Origin: DATBFG01 sp036558645
Lineage (GTDB): Bacteria; Acidobacteriota; Terriglobia; Terriglobales; Acidobacteriaceae
Length of the DNA stretch: 48,107 bases
Assembly (NCBI GenBank): GCA_036558645.1
Contig: DATBFG010000061.1
Location: 1 to 48,107, forward strand
Direction: 5' to 3'
Of this stretch, positions 35,802-45,458 are shown in pieces. Under the pieces are notes generated by a model. That model saw only the letters and a list, made by a program, of their open reading frames with translations. It was not told the DNA's origin and did not search any database. Position 1 is the first letter of the stretch; every line of letters starts with the position of its first letter. The position numbers and the translations under genes were made by a program.

Positions 35802-36677
35802 TCACACTTCTCCGAGCCATTCTTTTCCTTTTGGCTCAACCAGATCGCGAGTTATGAAAATCCCTTGACCATCAATATTGAGAGTGGCGATAAGGGGCGC
35901 CCCAAACGCACTCGAGTTTTTGGCAAAGCTTTCTGAGAATGAGTCCACGAACTCGACCAACTCTGGCATTGTGAAAAAGCGGGGATCGAGCGAGGATTTA
36001 TCAAGTTTTGTCTGATGCTGGGTGACCAGAATCTTCGCTTTTTTCTTGATTTCGCTCTCAAGTCGGTGCAGTCGCAGATATTCAAGCTGACGTTCCGGAA
36101 CTTCATAGCTCCACAGCCATGCTCGGTGAATGCTAATTTCTCCATCGCGAACGGCTTGCTCTACCGCCGGCACCGCTGTCTTCCGCAGTTGCTTAACTTT
36201 CGTCACACTGCCATCCGCCACGCCGGCGATAGCTGCCACTTCTGACCTCACATCTATACGCTGAATCTTCGTCAAATTTGACGAACCCTTGCGGCTGGTC
36301 CCCGTTCGCAAATTTTGTCGTGCTCTTTCCTGGAGGTATGGCTCACTATCCAGGGCGAGAATGATCCGCGTGTAGGCGTTCTGCCCCTTATTTGGTCTGC
36401 GACTCTGAACCAGCCACTGGATAGACTCCTCTTCGGTTAGGTCATACTCGATGCAGACAATTGTCGTCCTGCCCTGTTGTCGCGCCAATTGCCACCTTGC
36501 ATAGCCGTCAATGACCACGCGGTCTTTCGTGATAACGATTGGTTCTCGGAACGCGAGATCGCCAAGTGCCTCAAGAACTGACATCTGAGACGCTGGAACT
36601 GTGACGTGGTGCCGAGCGTAGCTGGGATGAGGTCTCAACTCGTCAAGCCGAACCGTCACAATCTGTCCCGTGCGCAT
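35802..36677 (-). CDS. ParB/RepB-like nuclease-domain protein
   Basis: About 291 residues from the ATG at 36677 (MRTGQIVTVRLDELRPHPSY). The ParB-like fold is seen in HHVTVPASQMSVLEALGDLA, REPIVITKDRVVIDGYARWQ and LARQQGRTTIVCIEYDLTEE. A central region (AAIAGVADGSVTKVKQLRKT) resembles a helix-turn-helix of ParB/KorB proteins. The frame extends upstream to 36860 without a better start. No parA is present, so it is more likely a regulator or plasmid-derived leftover than a partition protein. It is transcribed towards the IS91 transposase; 260 bp between them carry no convincing gene. Confidence 0.75.
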   Translation of the reverse strand: MRTGQIVTVRLDELRPHPSYARHHVTVPASQMSVLEALGDLAFREPIVITKDRVVIDGYARWQLARQQGRTTIVCIEYDLTEEESIQWLVQSRRPNKGQNAYTRIILALDSEPYLQERARQNLRTGTSRKGSSNLTKIQRIDVRSEVAAIAGVADGSVTKVKQLRKTAVPAVEQAVRDGEISIHRAWLWSYEVPERQLEYLRLHRLESEIKKKAKILVTQHQTKLDKSSLDPRFFTMPELVEFVDSFSESFAKNSSAFGAPLIATLNIDGQGIFITRDLVEPKGKEWLGEV

Positions 36678-37107
36678 ACCCCACAGGGCGAAAATTCGGC
36701 GACGGCGAACAGTTTTCGGCCGTCCCAGTCCGTATACTATTGAAATGGCGAGATATAATGAATGACATCCAGGACCTTGATCGTGCGGAGAAAATTCGCT
36801 TGATGGTAACACACCTATTGCCGTTCCCATCCCTGCGTTCCCGCAACGGGCACACACCAACCACTAGAATTGTCACGACGAGGTTTTTGGACAAGATCGA
36901 TTCGATTGATCGCCGTAGGCGGATGCCAGTCCCACGGTTTTGCTAAGTCCAGAAAAGAATAAACGAATAAAGATGGGAAATAGTTTGGCAGAGACAGCGA
37001 AGCCCTCCGCGCCGGACCGAGCCGGGGAAAGTGGCTGTCTATGATTTCGTCATGGTAAGGTCAAACCAACCGTCGACATGGTAGTCAATTGTGGAGGATA
37101 CAAGGAC
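36678..37107. other. Divergent gap between ParB-like and hypothetical gene
   Basis: 430 bp. A frame at 36740-36946 on the plus strand (68 codons, containing LDRAEKIRLMVTHLLPFPSL) has no convincing ribosome site and no recognisable motif. Promoters of both flanking genes should lie here. Confidence 0.35.
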
Positions 37108-38013
37108 ATGAACACGCCAGAATTGCATCCATTGCCACGGTGGTCTGTTTTTGATCAAAGGCTCGCTTCCCTTAAGTACCAACAACTGGCTCTCAAATTC
37201 ACAAAGGAAATTGAGGCAGAAGATCGTCGCATCCTTCATTCGTATCGGCACAACGTGAACGGCAGGGCAGAAGTGGCTCTGCGCCTAGACCTAAGAGTAC
37301 GCATGGCTGAAGAGCAAGTCTCACGGATGTATCAGATATACTGTGATGTTTTACAGGCGCAAGGCTTTAGCAAAACTGGCGAATTCGCCAGAATGACTTT
37401 TGGAACAGCGATTCTACCGTTCTTATCGGCGCGAACTGACGGTGTTATCCATGAATTCGAAACGGTTAATCGCCGTACGGAGGGATTGCGAGGTGCAACT
37501 GAACGCCAGTTCCGCGCTTTCCGTTTTGAGATGCAACGGCTCAAAGATGCATGGAAACGCAGACTAGAGATTGACGCAAAGGAGGCCGAACACCTAAATC
37601 GGCGACAATTATCACCGTTGCCGGCGTCGGCCTCATCCTCTGGCGCTCGACCCGTGGTTCTGAAGAGCTGGGAATCGGTTGAAATTACGTTCTTAAGCGA
37701 GGAACGAGTCCAAATTTCGTACAGTGGAACCTTTGAAACTCGAAACTACGGTGAATTTGGTTTCGCCGACCGTCGAAACGAAGTGCCTAGTAAGGCTTGG
37801 GAGGCTTTGAAGCAGCTAGCTTTGGCGGGCGGCAACATTGCGGAGCCCAAGAGCCCGGGTCAGAGCTGGAGGAATGTCGAGAAGCGGATCCAAGAAATTC
37901 GTTCTATACTCCGTGCGCAATTCAAGGCGCCGGGCGACCCAATACCTTTCATCAGAAAAGTCGGTTACCAAACCCGATTCAAGATTCGATGTGCCAAGTC
38001 GTACGATGGATAG
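37108..38013 (+). CDS. Hypothetical island protein with winged-helix-like C-terminus
   Basis: 301 residues from the ATG at 37108, with GGAGG about ten bases upstream; an ATG at 37078 is possible. The first ~170 residues are long helices with charged heptads (LRLDLRVRMAEEQVSRMYQI, QFRAFRFEMQRLKDAWKRRL), likely coiled coil. The last ~100 contain SKAWEALKQLALAGGNI, SWRNVEKRIQEIRSILR and a terminal GYQTRFKI, which recalls the wing of OmpR/CadC-type DNA-binding domains (GYRF). I infer a DNA-binding protein with an oligomerisation arm. It is unrelated to any family I can name. Confidence 0.6.
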   Translation: MNTPELHPLPRWSVFDQRLASLKYQQLALKFTKEIEAEDRRILHSYRHNVNGRAEVALRLDLRVRMAEEQVSRMYQIYCDVLQAQGFSKTGEFARMTFGTAILPFLSARTDGVIHEFETVNRRTEGLRGATERQFRAFRFEMQRLKDAWKRRLEIDAKEAEHLNRRQLSPLPASASSSGARPVVLKSWESVEITFLSEERVQISYSGTFETRNYGEFGFADRRNEVPSKAWEALKQLALAGGNIAEPKSPGQSWRNVEKRIQEIRSILRAQFKAPGDPIPFIRKVGYQTRFKIRCAKSYDG

Positions 38014-38198
38014 CGACGAAATTTCGAAAATTCTTTTGGCTACATTCCACGCTACCTTCTTGTTGATTTAAAAACACTTTCAATACGCGTCGGGCACAAA
38101 ATCCCTTCAGACAACGAATTTTCGCCCATTTACCTTAAAGGCAGTTGGAAATGGACAGCTAGCATCCTTGTCTTTGTACGGTCGAATAAGGGTGGGTA

Positions 38199-38438
38199 AT
38201 GAGTTCCGAAACAGAAATAAACTGGCTGACAGCCTCAGAAGCCGCAACATATCTGAAGGTAAAGCCTCGTTCGCTGTTGCTTTGGGTGCGTCAAGGAAAA
38301 ATGCAAGCTTATGCTTTGTCCGGTACTAAGCGACGGATTTGGAGATTTCGAAGGCAGGATCTGGATAATGCATTGCTTTCATCTCCTGTGTTAGCATCTG
38401 TGCCGCTGACCGTGCTCCGTGAAAGGAGGCCCTCTTGA
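38199..38438 (+). CDS. Excisionase-type helix-turn-helix protein
   Basis: 79 residues with an AlpA/Xis-like DNA-binding domain: WLTASEAATYLKVKPRSLLL followed by WVRQGKMQAYALSGTKRRIWRF. Proteins of this kind steer integrases towards excision or control element genes. The TGA overlaps the TTG start of the integrase gene, so both are co-translated, as usual in integrative elements. Confidence 0.85.
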   Translation: MSSETEINWLTASEAATYLKVKPRSLLLWVRQGKMQAYALSGTKRRIWRFRRQDLDNALLSSPVLASVPLTVLRERRPS

Positions 38439-39541
38439 AGAGAGCACGGATCTCAAATGGAAGTGTCGTTCGCAACAAGCGCTTCGGATCGTGGAATTTT
38501 CTGTGGTTCGGTAAGGATGGGACGCGAAGATCCCGCAAGATTGGAAATCTCAATGACTTTTCGCGGGAACAGGCTTTGAAGAAAGCTGATGCCCTTAGAC
38601 AAGAGTTGAGGTTCGAGCCTCAGACTGACATCACCAGCGTAAGGATACTCGTGGAGCAATACCAAGCCGAGAAAATGCCAACCCGATCCAGCACGAGCCG
38701 AGTGTATAAGCTGTGGTTCAAGAAGTACGTCTTGCCGCGGTGGGGTGAACAGCCGATCACGAATTTGCAGCCGCGTCCCGTGGAGCTGTGGCTCTCGAGC
38801 TTAGAATTGGCTCCCAAGACGCGGGGACATATTCGGGGTTTGCTGCATATTTTGTGGGATTACGCCATGTGGAGCGGCGCTGTCCCAGTACAACCTAATC
38901 CCATTGCCTTGGTCACTGTGAGGGGAACTTCGAAACGAACTCGAAAACCCCGCAGTTTGAACGTTGATCAGTTCCACAAGCTCGCGGCAGACTTAAGGGA
39001 GCCGTTCAAAACCATGGCCCTTGTTTCTGTTTGTCTCGGCCTTCGAGTCAGTGAACTGTTGGCGCTCAAGTGGGGCGATGTTGATTGGCGCAACAGCAAG
39101 CTTAACGTTGAGCGCGGAATCGTTAATCAGATGGTAGACGATGTGAAAACCGATGGATCTCGGAAACTGATGACTCTTGTTTCGGAACTCCTCGCAATCT
39201 TGCGAACTTTGAAACAGGCTTCGGAGTTCCAGTCCGATGAGGACTGGATTTTCGCAAGCCCGCTGAAACTCGGGCGGCTCCCCTACAGCTACACCGGCTA
39301 CTGGAGGGAGTTACAAAGGGCCGGGGTCGAGTCTGGAATTGGTCAGCTCGGCACCCATGCATTCAGGCATACGTACCGTTCGTGGCTGGATGCAGTCGGA
39401 ACTCCCATTGCCGTCCAACAGAAGCTCATGCGCCATTCGGATATCCGAACCACCATGAACATCTACGGATCGGTGGTGACCGATGAGATGGAGAAAGCCG
39501 GCTCGCTGGTGGCGGCACTGGCTCTGCGACCAGTGAACTGA
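38435..39541 (+). CDS. Tyrosine recombinase/phage-type integrase
   Basis: 368 residues from a TTG at 38435 behind GGAGG. A SAM-like core-binding domain is at about residues 65-150. The catalytic domain carries the arginine in VCLGLRVSELLALKWGD, HAFRHTYRSW (HxxR), LMRHSDIRTTMNIYG with the second histidine and the nucleophilic tyrosine. All catalytic residues are present, so it could be active. It ends 39 bp from the 3' end of tRNA-Asn, the probable attachment site. A separate decayed integrase lies at the other side of the island. Confidence 0.93.
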   Translation: MKRARISNGSVVRNKRFGSWNFLWFGKDGTRRSRKIGNLNDFSREQALKKADALRQELRFEPQTDITSVRILVEQYQAEKMPTRSSTSRVYKLWFKKYVLPRWGEQPITNLQPRPVELWLSSLELAPKTRGHIRGLLHILWDYAMWSGAVPVQPNPIALVTVRGTSKRTRKPRSLNVDQFHKLAADLREPFKTMALVSVCLGLRVSELLALKWGDVDWRNSKLNVERGIVNQMVDDVKTDGSRKLMTLVSELLAILRTLKQASEFQSDEDWIFASPLKLGRLPYSYTGYWRELQRAGVESGIGQLGTHAFRHTYRSWLDAVGTPIAVQQKLMRHSDIRTTMNIYGSVVTDEMEKAGSLVAALALRPVN

Positions 39542-39580
39542 TTTGCGACTGATTTGCGCCGCTGTAAGCCACTGAAAATA

Positions 39581-39655
<75 letters not shown>

Positions 39656-39851
39656 GTGTGGTGCGGCACCGGGAGGCACCGCTACTATTCATCATATCAT
39701 CTGCAGTGGGTTGTGAAAACCCACGCAGTGCTTGCGTTTTATTACGGGGCCGGCACAGCTTTCGGCTCACGTCGAACGTCTCGTCCTCTGCTGCACCTCT
39801 CGTTTTGTTAACCTATTAAGCTCGTTTTCTCACACATGATTCGAGGTGCGT

Positions 39852-42023
39852 ATGCAAGGAGGTTTGCGTTTGCTTGTGCTTTTCGCTGCCCTGCTCTTGT
39901 TGACTGTCACAGTTTGGGCCGCCGACAACTCTTCCACGAATTCACCATCGACGTCCACCGCTCCGCCGCGCGTCAAAGTCGATACCGTCGAAGACAACAT
40001 TCAGGGGCACACGATCAAGGACCCTTACCGCTGGCTGGAAGACGCATCGACCCCCGATACGCAGAAATATGTACAACAAGAGCTCGCATACACTCGCAGC
40101 ATTCTCGATCCGTTGCCTGGACGTGACCAGATTCACCAACGCCTCACGCAACTCTTCTCGATTGGAACAATTGGTACACCACAAATCGCGGGAAAATATT
40201 ATTTCTACACTCGCCGTGAAGGTGCTCAGAATCAGCCGGTTCTCTTCGTTCGTGACTCCCTTCATGGAAAAGATCGCACACTCGTCGACGTCAATCAGAT
40301 GTCGAGCGATGGCACAGTAGCTCTCGATTGGTGGTTTCCCTCTTACGATGGCAGGTATGTTTCTTACGGAACGTCTCAAAGCGGCTCAGAAGAAAGCACA
40401 CTCCATGTCATCGACTCGGCCACCGGCAAGCTCTTGCCCGATTCCATTGACCGCACTCGCTTCGCCAGCGTTGCCTGGAAGAAGGACAATTCCGGTTTCT
40501 ACTACAGCCGTCATCCAAAGAAGGGCGATGTTCCAGCGGGAGAAGAAGTCTACCACGTCAAGATCTTCTATCACGCGCTGGGCTCGGATCCCGCTCGCGA
40601 TCCGCTCACCTTTGATCCTCCAAGCGTGAACAAGTCCCATACTGCGCAACACATTCCTTCGGTTCAACTCGCCGACGACGATGATCGCTGGCTTGTCGTG
40701 ACTGTCTTTGAGGGTTGGGCCAAGAGCGAACTGTACTTGCAGGATCTGAAGGCGGGAACCCCTCCAGTTCAGATCACACAAGGCAAAGAATTTCTCTACA
40801 GCGCCGAGGTCTTCCGCAACAACCTTTATATCCTGACCAATGAAGACGCTCCTCGTTTTCGTGTCTTCTCTGTGGATGCCGATAGCCCGCGCCGCGAAAA
40901 ATGGCAGGAACTCATTCCCCAAGGCGACGGGGTTCTAAAGAATGCCAGCGTGCTCGGTGGAAAGCTCTTCCTGCAGTATGAAGTGAATGCCACTTCAGAC
41001 CTCAAAGTCGCCGAACTCAATGGCCACTCACCAACTCAGGTTGCTTTACCGTCTATTGGTTCCGTTACTGGAATCGGCGGACAGTGGGATCGGAATGAGG
41101 TCTTCTACGGCTTCAATTCGTTCACGGTTCCTCCGTCTGTCTACAACTACGATCTATCGAACCGCAAGACCGAACTGTGGGACAAGATTTCTGCCAGCAT
41201 CGATCCCTCGAAATTCGAAGCCAGGCAGGTCTGGTACACCTCGAAAGATGGAACCAAGGTCCCCATGTTTCTCTTCCACAAAAAAGGGATCGAAATCAAC
41301 GGCAAGAATCCAACGTTGCTCACCGGATACGGCGGATTCAACATAAGCCTTACACCAAGTTTCGTCGCTTCGCGATACGTCTGGCTGGAACACGGAGGCG
41401 TCTTCGCAGTTGCCAATCTCCGCGGCGGTGGAGAACTGGGCGAAGAGTGGCATCGCGCAGGCATGCTGGATAAGAAACAGAACGTATTCGACGACTTCAT
41501 CGCGGCTGCAGAATTCTTAATAAGCGACAAGATTACCGACAAAGCCCACCTCGCTATTCAGGGCGGATCGAACGGTGGCTTATTGATGGGGGCTGCTTTT
41601 ACCCAGCGCCCAGATCTCTACCGTGCGGTCGTCTGCCAGGTTCCTTTGCTCGACATGCTGCGCTATCAGAACTTCCAGATTGCTAAACTCTGGATCCCCG
41701 AGTACGGCTCGGCCGAAGATCCCAAGCAGTTCAATTGGCTCTACGCGTACTCGCCATACCATCATGTGAAGGAAGGCACGGAGTATCCCTCCATCTTATT
41801 TATGACTGCGGACACGGATACTCGTGTCGATCCCATGCACTCCAAGAAGATGACTGCCCTGATGCAAGCTAAGGCCGCCAACGGCCAGAGCCGGGAGCGC
41901 CCGATTCTGCTCCGCATTGAAACCAAGGCCGGTCACGGCGCGGGCAAGCCAATCACTAAGCAGATCGAAGAACAGGTGGATATCTACTCGTTTCTCTTCT
42001 GGCAGCTGGGTGTCACGCCTTAA
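39852..42023 (+). CDS. Prolyl oligopeptidase, S9A family, exported
   Basis: 723 residues from the ATG at 39852, with GAGG five bases upstream; a GTG at 39846 is in frame. A signal peptide (residues 1-20, ending VWA) directs it out of the cytoplasm. The N-terminal beta-propeller is followed by a hydrolase domain with the nucleophile Ser573 in QGGSNGGLLMG, the aspartate in DTRVDPMHSKK and the histidine in TKAGHGAGKP. The enzyme cleaves short peptides after proline. A strong terminator follows. Ordinary chromosomal gene just beyond the island. Confidence 0.94.
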   Translation: MQGGLRLLVLFAALLLLTVTVWAADNSSTNSPSTSTAPPRVKVDTVEDNIQGHTIKDPYRWLEDASTPDTQKYVQQELAYTRSILDPLPGRDQIHQRLTQLFSIGTIGTPQIAGKYYFYTRREGAQNQPVLFVRDSLHGKDRTLVDVNQMSSDGTVALDWWFPSYDGRYVSYGTSQSGSEESTLHVIDSATGKLLPDSIDRTRFASVAWKKDNSGFYYSRHPKKGDVPAGEEVYHVKIFYHALGSDPARDPLTFDPPSVNKSHTAQHIPSVQLADDDDRWLVVTVFEGWAKSELYLQDLKAGTPPVQITQGKEFLYSAEVFRNNLYILTNEDAPRFRVFSVDADSPRREKWQELIPQGDGVLKNASVLGGKLFLQYEVNATSDLKVAELNGHSPTQVALPSIGSVTGIGGQWDRNEVFYGFNSFTVPPSVYNYDLSNRKTELWDKISASIDPSKFEARQVWYTSKDGTKVPMFLFHKKGIEINGKNPTLLTGYGGFNISLTPSFVASRYVWLEHGGVFAVANLRGGGELGEEWHRAGMLDKKQNVFDDFIAAAEFLISDKITDKAHLAIQGGSNGGLLMGAAFTQRPDLYRAVVCQVPLLDMLRYQNFQIAKLWIPEYGSAEDPKQFNWLYAYSPYHHVKEGTEYPSILFMTADTDTRVDPMHSKKMTALMQAKAANGQSRERPILLRIETKAGHGAGKPITKQIEEQVDIYSFLFWQLGVTP

Positions 42024-42073
42024 GAGATCGTTCACCTCACGGGTTGAGCCTCCCAACCAGCATGTCAATAAAC

Positions 42074-42099
42074 AAGCCCCGCGGCAAAGCGGGGCTTTT
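42074..42099. terminator. Bidirectional intrinsic terminator
   Basis: A 9 bp perfect stem (AAGCCCCGC with GCGGGGCTT) around a six-base loop, followed by TTTT on the plus strand and by T-rich sequence (TTGTTTATT) on the minus strand. It stands between the convergent peptidase and HELVE genes and can end both transcripts. Confidence 0.9.
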
Positions 42100-42116
42100 A
42101 CATGGCCGGCAGGATA

Positions 42117-42869
42117 TCAGGCAGCACTTGCGTGGCGTCCGTGTGAACGCTTCAAACGCCCCTCTTGCGCCAGGGGACGTTGTTCACTCCGATGTTGATC
42201 ACGTCTCTCACGAGCAAAGGCTTTCTCTTTCTGCTCCGAGCCGAAGATCTGCTTCCATCTACCACTCTTAAAAATGATCTGGTATCCGCCAGACAATATC
42301 TCAAATGGATGGTTCACCGTATCCATATGGTCAAACTGAACCGATCCCGGCTGATGGAAATTCTCGAAGTACGACGGAAATACGAAGTCGCTCATCTGAA
42401 TTCCGTTTACCGGGAAGCTGAGCTCTTCCACCGGATCGGCACTCTCATACGCATACATGATTTTCGGGTCAGGACCGGTCGTCATCATGTTGATGGCGGG
42501 ATCCACCAGCATCTCGACCAATTCATGCGATGCCGAAACACTGACCAATTGATTGTCATCCAGGGTTGTTCGAACGAAGACCTTCGAGACCGGCAAACCA
42601 TCGGGCGTTAGGTCATGGTAAGCCAGCGTATCGGCTTGGTCAGCGTCATCCAGAAAGATCACGGCCCACTGTCCGGGCAGGAAGCCATTGGTCTTTTCTA
42701 GTTTGGCGGGCGTTCCCCAGACTGGCGCAACAAAGTCATCGACATACTTCTGCATGGCAGAGATAAGCTTGTCCAAGTCAACTTGCAGATCGACAGTAGC
42801 TTGATTGAAGCAGGCGATTGTGGGTTTTGTGCCTTGATTGAAGGCACCAAAGATAGGTTTCTTACTCAT
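42117..42869 (-). CDS. Putative metallopeptidase with HELVE motif
   Basis: 250 residues from the ATG at 42869 with GGAG eight bases upstream. There is no signal peptide. The motif SASHELVEMLVDPAI resembles an HExxE zinc site followed by an aspartate, and a later YAYESADPVEE repeats the acidic pattern. Similar proteins occur in bacteria and phages as uncharacterised putative peptidases; the classical HExxH is not present, so activity is uncertain. The C-terminal 40 residues are charged and low in structure (KEKAFARERRDQHRSE). Confidence 0.65.
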   Translation of the reverse strand: MSKKPIFGAFNQGTKPTIACFNQATVDLQVDLDKLISAMQKYVDDFVAPVWGTPAKLEKTNGFLPGQWAVIFLDDADQADTLAYHDLTPDGLPVSKVFVRTTLDDNQLVSVSASHELVEMLVDPAINMMTTGPDPKIMYAYESADPVEELSFPVNGIQMSDFVFPSYFENFHQPGSVQFDHMDTVNHPFEILSGGYQIIFKSGRWKQIFGSEQKEKAFARERRDQHRSEQRPLAQEGRLKRSHGRHASAA

Positions 42870-43018
42870 GGAGTATCTCCCTCGTACGGTCTGAATGTGT
42901 TAGCGGACTAAAACTGAGGGAAGAAACGGTAAGGGCCGAAGGGAAGTATTTCGCGATTATGCGCCTACTGTTAAATGCGAGTCAACGGGAATGACAAAAC
43001 ATCTATCTGCAGCTATCT

Positions 43019-44104
43019 TCAATGGACTGTCGTTGAAGCCACCGTGCCGGTTAGAAAATATCCGCTCGCATCTAGAACGGAAATCAACACTTCGCGACTC
43101 GAATGGCCGGGCGGAAGAACAAGAAATTCCAGTACAGTCCGATTTGAGGTACACCCGGTATATTGCCTTTCTTCGCGGGACGAATTATCCGCCGCTTTCA
43201 ACTGCAGCACGACCTCCAGAGAGCCGTAAAGATTCTCGCAGTGGAGTGGGACCACCACTCGCAATGCGCCATCCTGCATACTTTGCAGTGAAGGTGTTCC
43301 CGCCGAAGCCAGCACCGGCGGATTCCCGCCCGGCGAATCCACGGCGACAGGCCAGTGCCGGTCGAACTCCGCCCACGCAGCCACAAAATGCGGACGCAGT
43401 TTTTCCTGGCGCTCCTCCCACTCCGGATGCGCCGAGTCCCACAATGCCGAGTCGAGATGAAGGCTGCGCCCTCGCATTATCTCGAACAGGGCGGGCATGA
43501 AGGCAGGATGAAATCCGGCCCGCGCCATCATCACAATTCCCTCAGCGTCCGCCGCCAACTCCAATTCTTGCGAGAACGCCTTCAGTGTATGGCTCGATGC
43601 GCGTGAGTCCATCCATGAAGTTCCGCCGCCGGCGCCAAGGACAATCTGCCCGGCCGCAGCCTCGCGCAATGACTCTTCGAACAAGTAGCGTCGCGCCCAA
43701 TCCCGCCGGACAATATGCACGATCTCGTGCGCTAGCGCCGCTGCCCAAAGCCCACGATCATCTCCGAGCATTCCCGCTATCTCTTCGTCGACAAAGATCG
43801 TCCCATCCGGCGACGACAGCATGTTTCCCGCGCAGTTCGCGACGCGTAACTCCCAGGCGACCTTCTTCGATCCTGCCGGCAGTCGCATTACGAGCTGTTT
43901 CAGGACTCGGTCAGCGACAGGGTACTTTCCTGCTGCTGGCTCAGTCGACGACAAAGCCAGAGAGTGTATGTATCTTGCAAACGCCGTGTCGGCTTTGAAG
44001 TTGGAAGGAATGGCCGGTGTCTGAGCGTAACTGGGTCCAAGCGACATTCCGCATGTCGCCAGCAGTCCGACTATCCGTGCGATTCTCTGCAACCAGCGCA
44101 TCAT
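43019..44104 (-). CDS. M48-type zinc metalloprotease, exported
   Basis: About 361 residues from the ATG at 44104, or an adjacent ATG or GTG; no clear ribosome site. A signal peptide (ending near SYA at residue 28) precedes the catalytic domain. Zinc residues are HEIVH in AALAHEIVHIVRRDW and the downstream glutamate in ELELAADAEGIVMM. The family (BepA/YfgC-like, without the TPR part) degrades or folds envelope proteins. The C-terminal ~100 residues form a separate beta domain. Divergent from the OCD-family gene. Confidence 0.85.
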   Translation of the reverse strand: MMRWLQRIARIVGLLATCGMSLGPSYAQTPAIPSNFKADTAFARYIHSLALSSTEPAAGKYPVADRVLKQLVMRLPAGSKKVAWELRVANCAGNMLSSPDGTIFVDEEIAGMLGDDRGLWAAALAHEIVHIVRRDWARRYLFEESLREAAAGQIVLGAGGGTSWMDSRASSHTLKAFSQELELAADAEGIVMMARAGFHPAFMPALFEIMRGRSLHLDSALWDSAHPEWEERQEKLRPHFVAAWAEFDRHWPVAVDSPGGNPPVLASAGTPSLQSMQDGALRVVVPLHCENLYGSLEVVLQLKAADNSSREERQYTGCTSNRTVLEFLVLPPGHSSREVLISVLDASGYFLTGTVASTTVH

Positions 44105-44252
44105 GTGCACGTCGACGCCTGCGTCCCGTGGAAACCGATTCGTCTCCCATCACAATACTCCTGTTCGCATCGTTCCCGTCAGTGATCCTTGAACACCGCC
44201 GCACAATCGTCACTCTTGCGCTATGCTGGACTGCCGTTCCCGGAGAATCTCT

Positions 44253-45236
44253 TTGAACTCAGATCTTGGCAAGAAGTTCCTTTACCTCTCGCGAGAAAAT
44301 GTCCACTCCGTCGGCCTCTCCATGGAAGAGATCATCGGTGCGCTGGAAAACATGTTTCGTGAGAAAGGTAGCCGTCGAGTGGAAATGCCGCCGAAAATCG
44401 GCATTCACACTATGCCGGATGCCTTCATCCATGCCATGCCAGCCGCTATTCCGTCGCTGAAATCGGCTGGAATAAAGTGGGTAGGAGGCTATCCCGCAAA
44501 CACCAAGTTAGGGCTGCCTTACATCACTGGCCTTCTCATCCTGAATGACTACGAGACCGGTATGCCAATGGCGCTGATGGACTGCACGTGGATCACCGCC
44601 AAGCGTACAGGCGCTGCGACTGCGGTTGCAGGCAAACATCTGGCGCGGCCTGAGTCGGAGACGGTTGGAATTCTGGGGTGCGGTGTGCAGGGACGCAGCA
44701 ATCTCGAAGCGTTGATGGTTGTCTTCCCGATCAAGAAAGTTCGAGCTTACGACACGCATCCCGATCGCAGCCAGCGCTACGCCGATGAAATGAGTTCGCA
44801 ATTTGGAGTGGAAGGTGTGCCGGTGAGCAATCCGCGCGACGCGGTGAGCGGTTGCGACATCGTTGTAACAACCGGGCCTATTTTGCGTAAACCTCATGCC
44901 ACGATTCAGGCAGGATGGCTCGCGCAAGGCGCGTTCGCTTCTTTGGTAGACTTCGATTCGTACTGGCATCCCGACGCATTGCGAGAGGTCGATAAATTTT
45001 GTACCGATGATGTCCCGCAATTGGAGCACTACCGGGATATTGGATACTTCCAAAATATCCCGCCAATTCATGCCGATCTTGGTGAGTTGATCAGTGGTAC
45101 GAAGCCCGGCCGGCAATCCTCCCAAGAACGAACCATCGCCTGCAATCTCGGGTTGGCCCTCGACGACATGGCGACCGCTCCTCTTATATATGAGCGAGCA
45201 CTGGCGAAGCGGGTGGGGACCTGGTTGCCGCTGTAG
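44253..45236 (+). CDS. Ornithine cyclodeaminase/mu-crystallin family enzyme
   Basis: 327 residues from a TTG at 44253 with GGAG six bases upstream; an ATG at 44223 gives ten more residues without a site. The NAD-binding Rossmann motif is TVGILGCGVQGRSNLEAL, and the substrate end has KWVGGYPANTKLGLP and TAKRTGAATAVAGKHLA. Members include ornithine cyclodeaminase, alanine dehydrogenase and imine reductases; the substrate cannot be told by eye. No amino-acid pathway genes are adjacent. Confidence 0.87.
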   Translation: MNSDLGKKFLYLSRENVHSVGLSMEEIIGALENMFREKGSRRVEMPPKIGIHTMPDAFIHAMPAAIPSLKSAGIKWVGGYPANTKLGLPYITGLLILNDYETGMPMALMDCTWITAKRTGAATAVAGKHLARPESETVGILGCGVQGRSNLEALMVVFPIKKVRAYDTHPDRSQRYADEMSSQFGVEGVPVSNPRDAVSGCDIVVTTGPILRKPHATIQAGWLAQGAFASLVDFDSYWHPDALREVDKFCTDDVPQLEHYRDIGYFQNIPPIHADLGELISGTKPGRQSSQERTIACNLGLALDDMATAPLIYERALAKRVGTWLPL

Positions 45237-45458
45237 TTCCCTCCCCTTAATGAGAGGTTATCGGTATTCTGCGCGAAACATTAAGGGTTCGGTCCAGGCA
45301 TCCCTACGGGATGCCGTTTCTGAAGAAACATCAGATTGATTACGACCCGAAATATGTTTGGGGTAGATTCAACCGTCCTTGTGGGATTTTCGAGAAGTGC
45401 TAACGTAGCGGTAACTTCGACGCCACGATCGAACAGCGTCCTGGGGTCCTGAACCGCG

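Noticed and set aside
35543..35839. 98-codon minus-strand frame between ParB-like and transposase genes
   Set aside because: TTG start without a ribosome site, overlaps the ParB-like gene's end, and the composition does not look coding.
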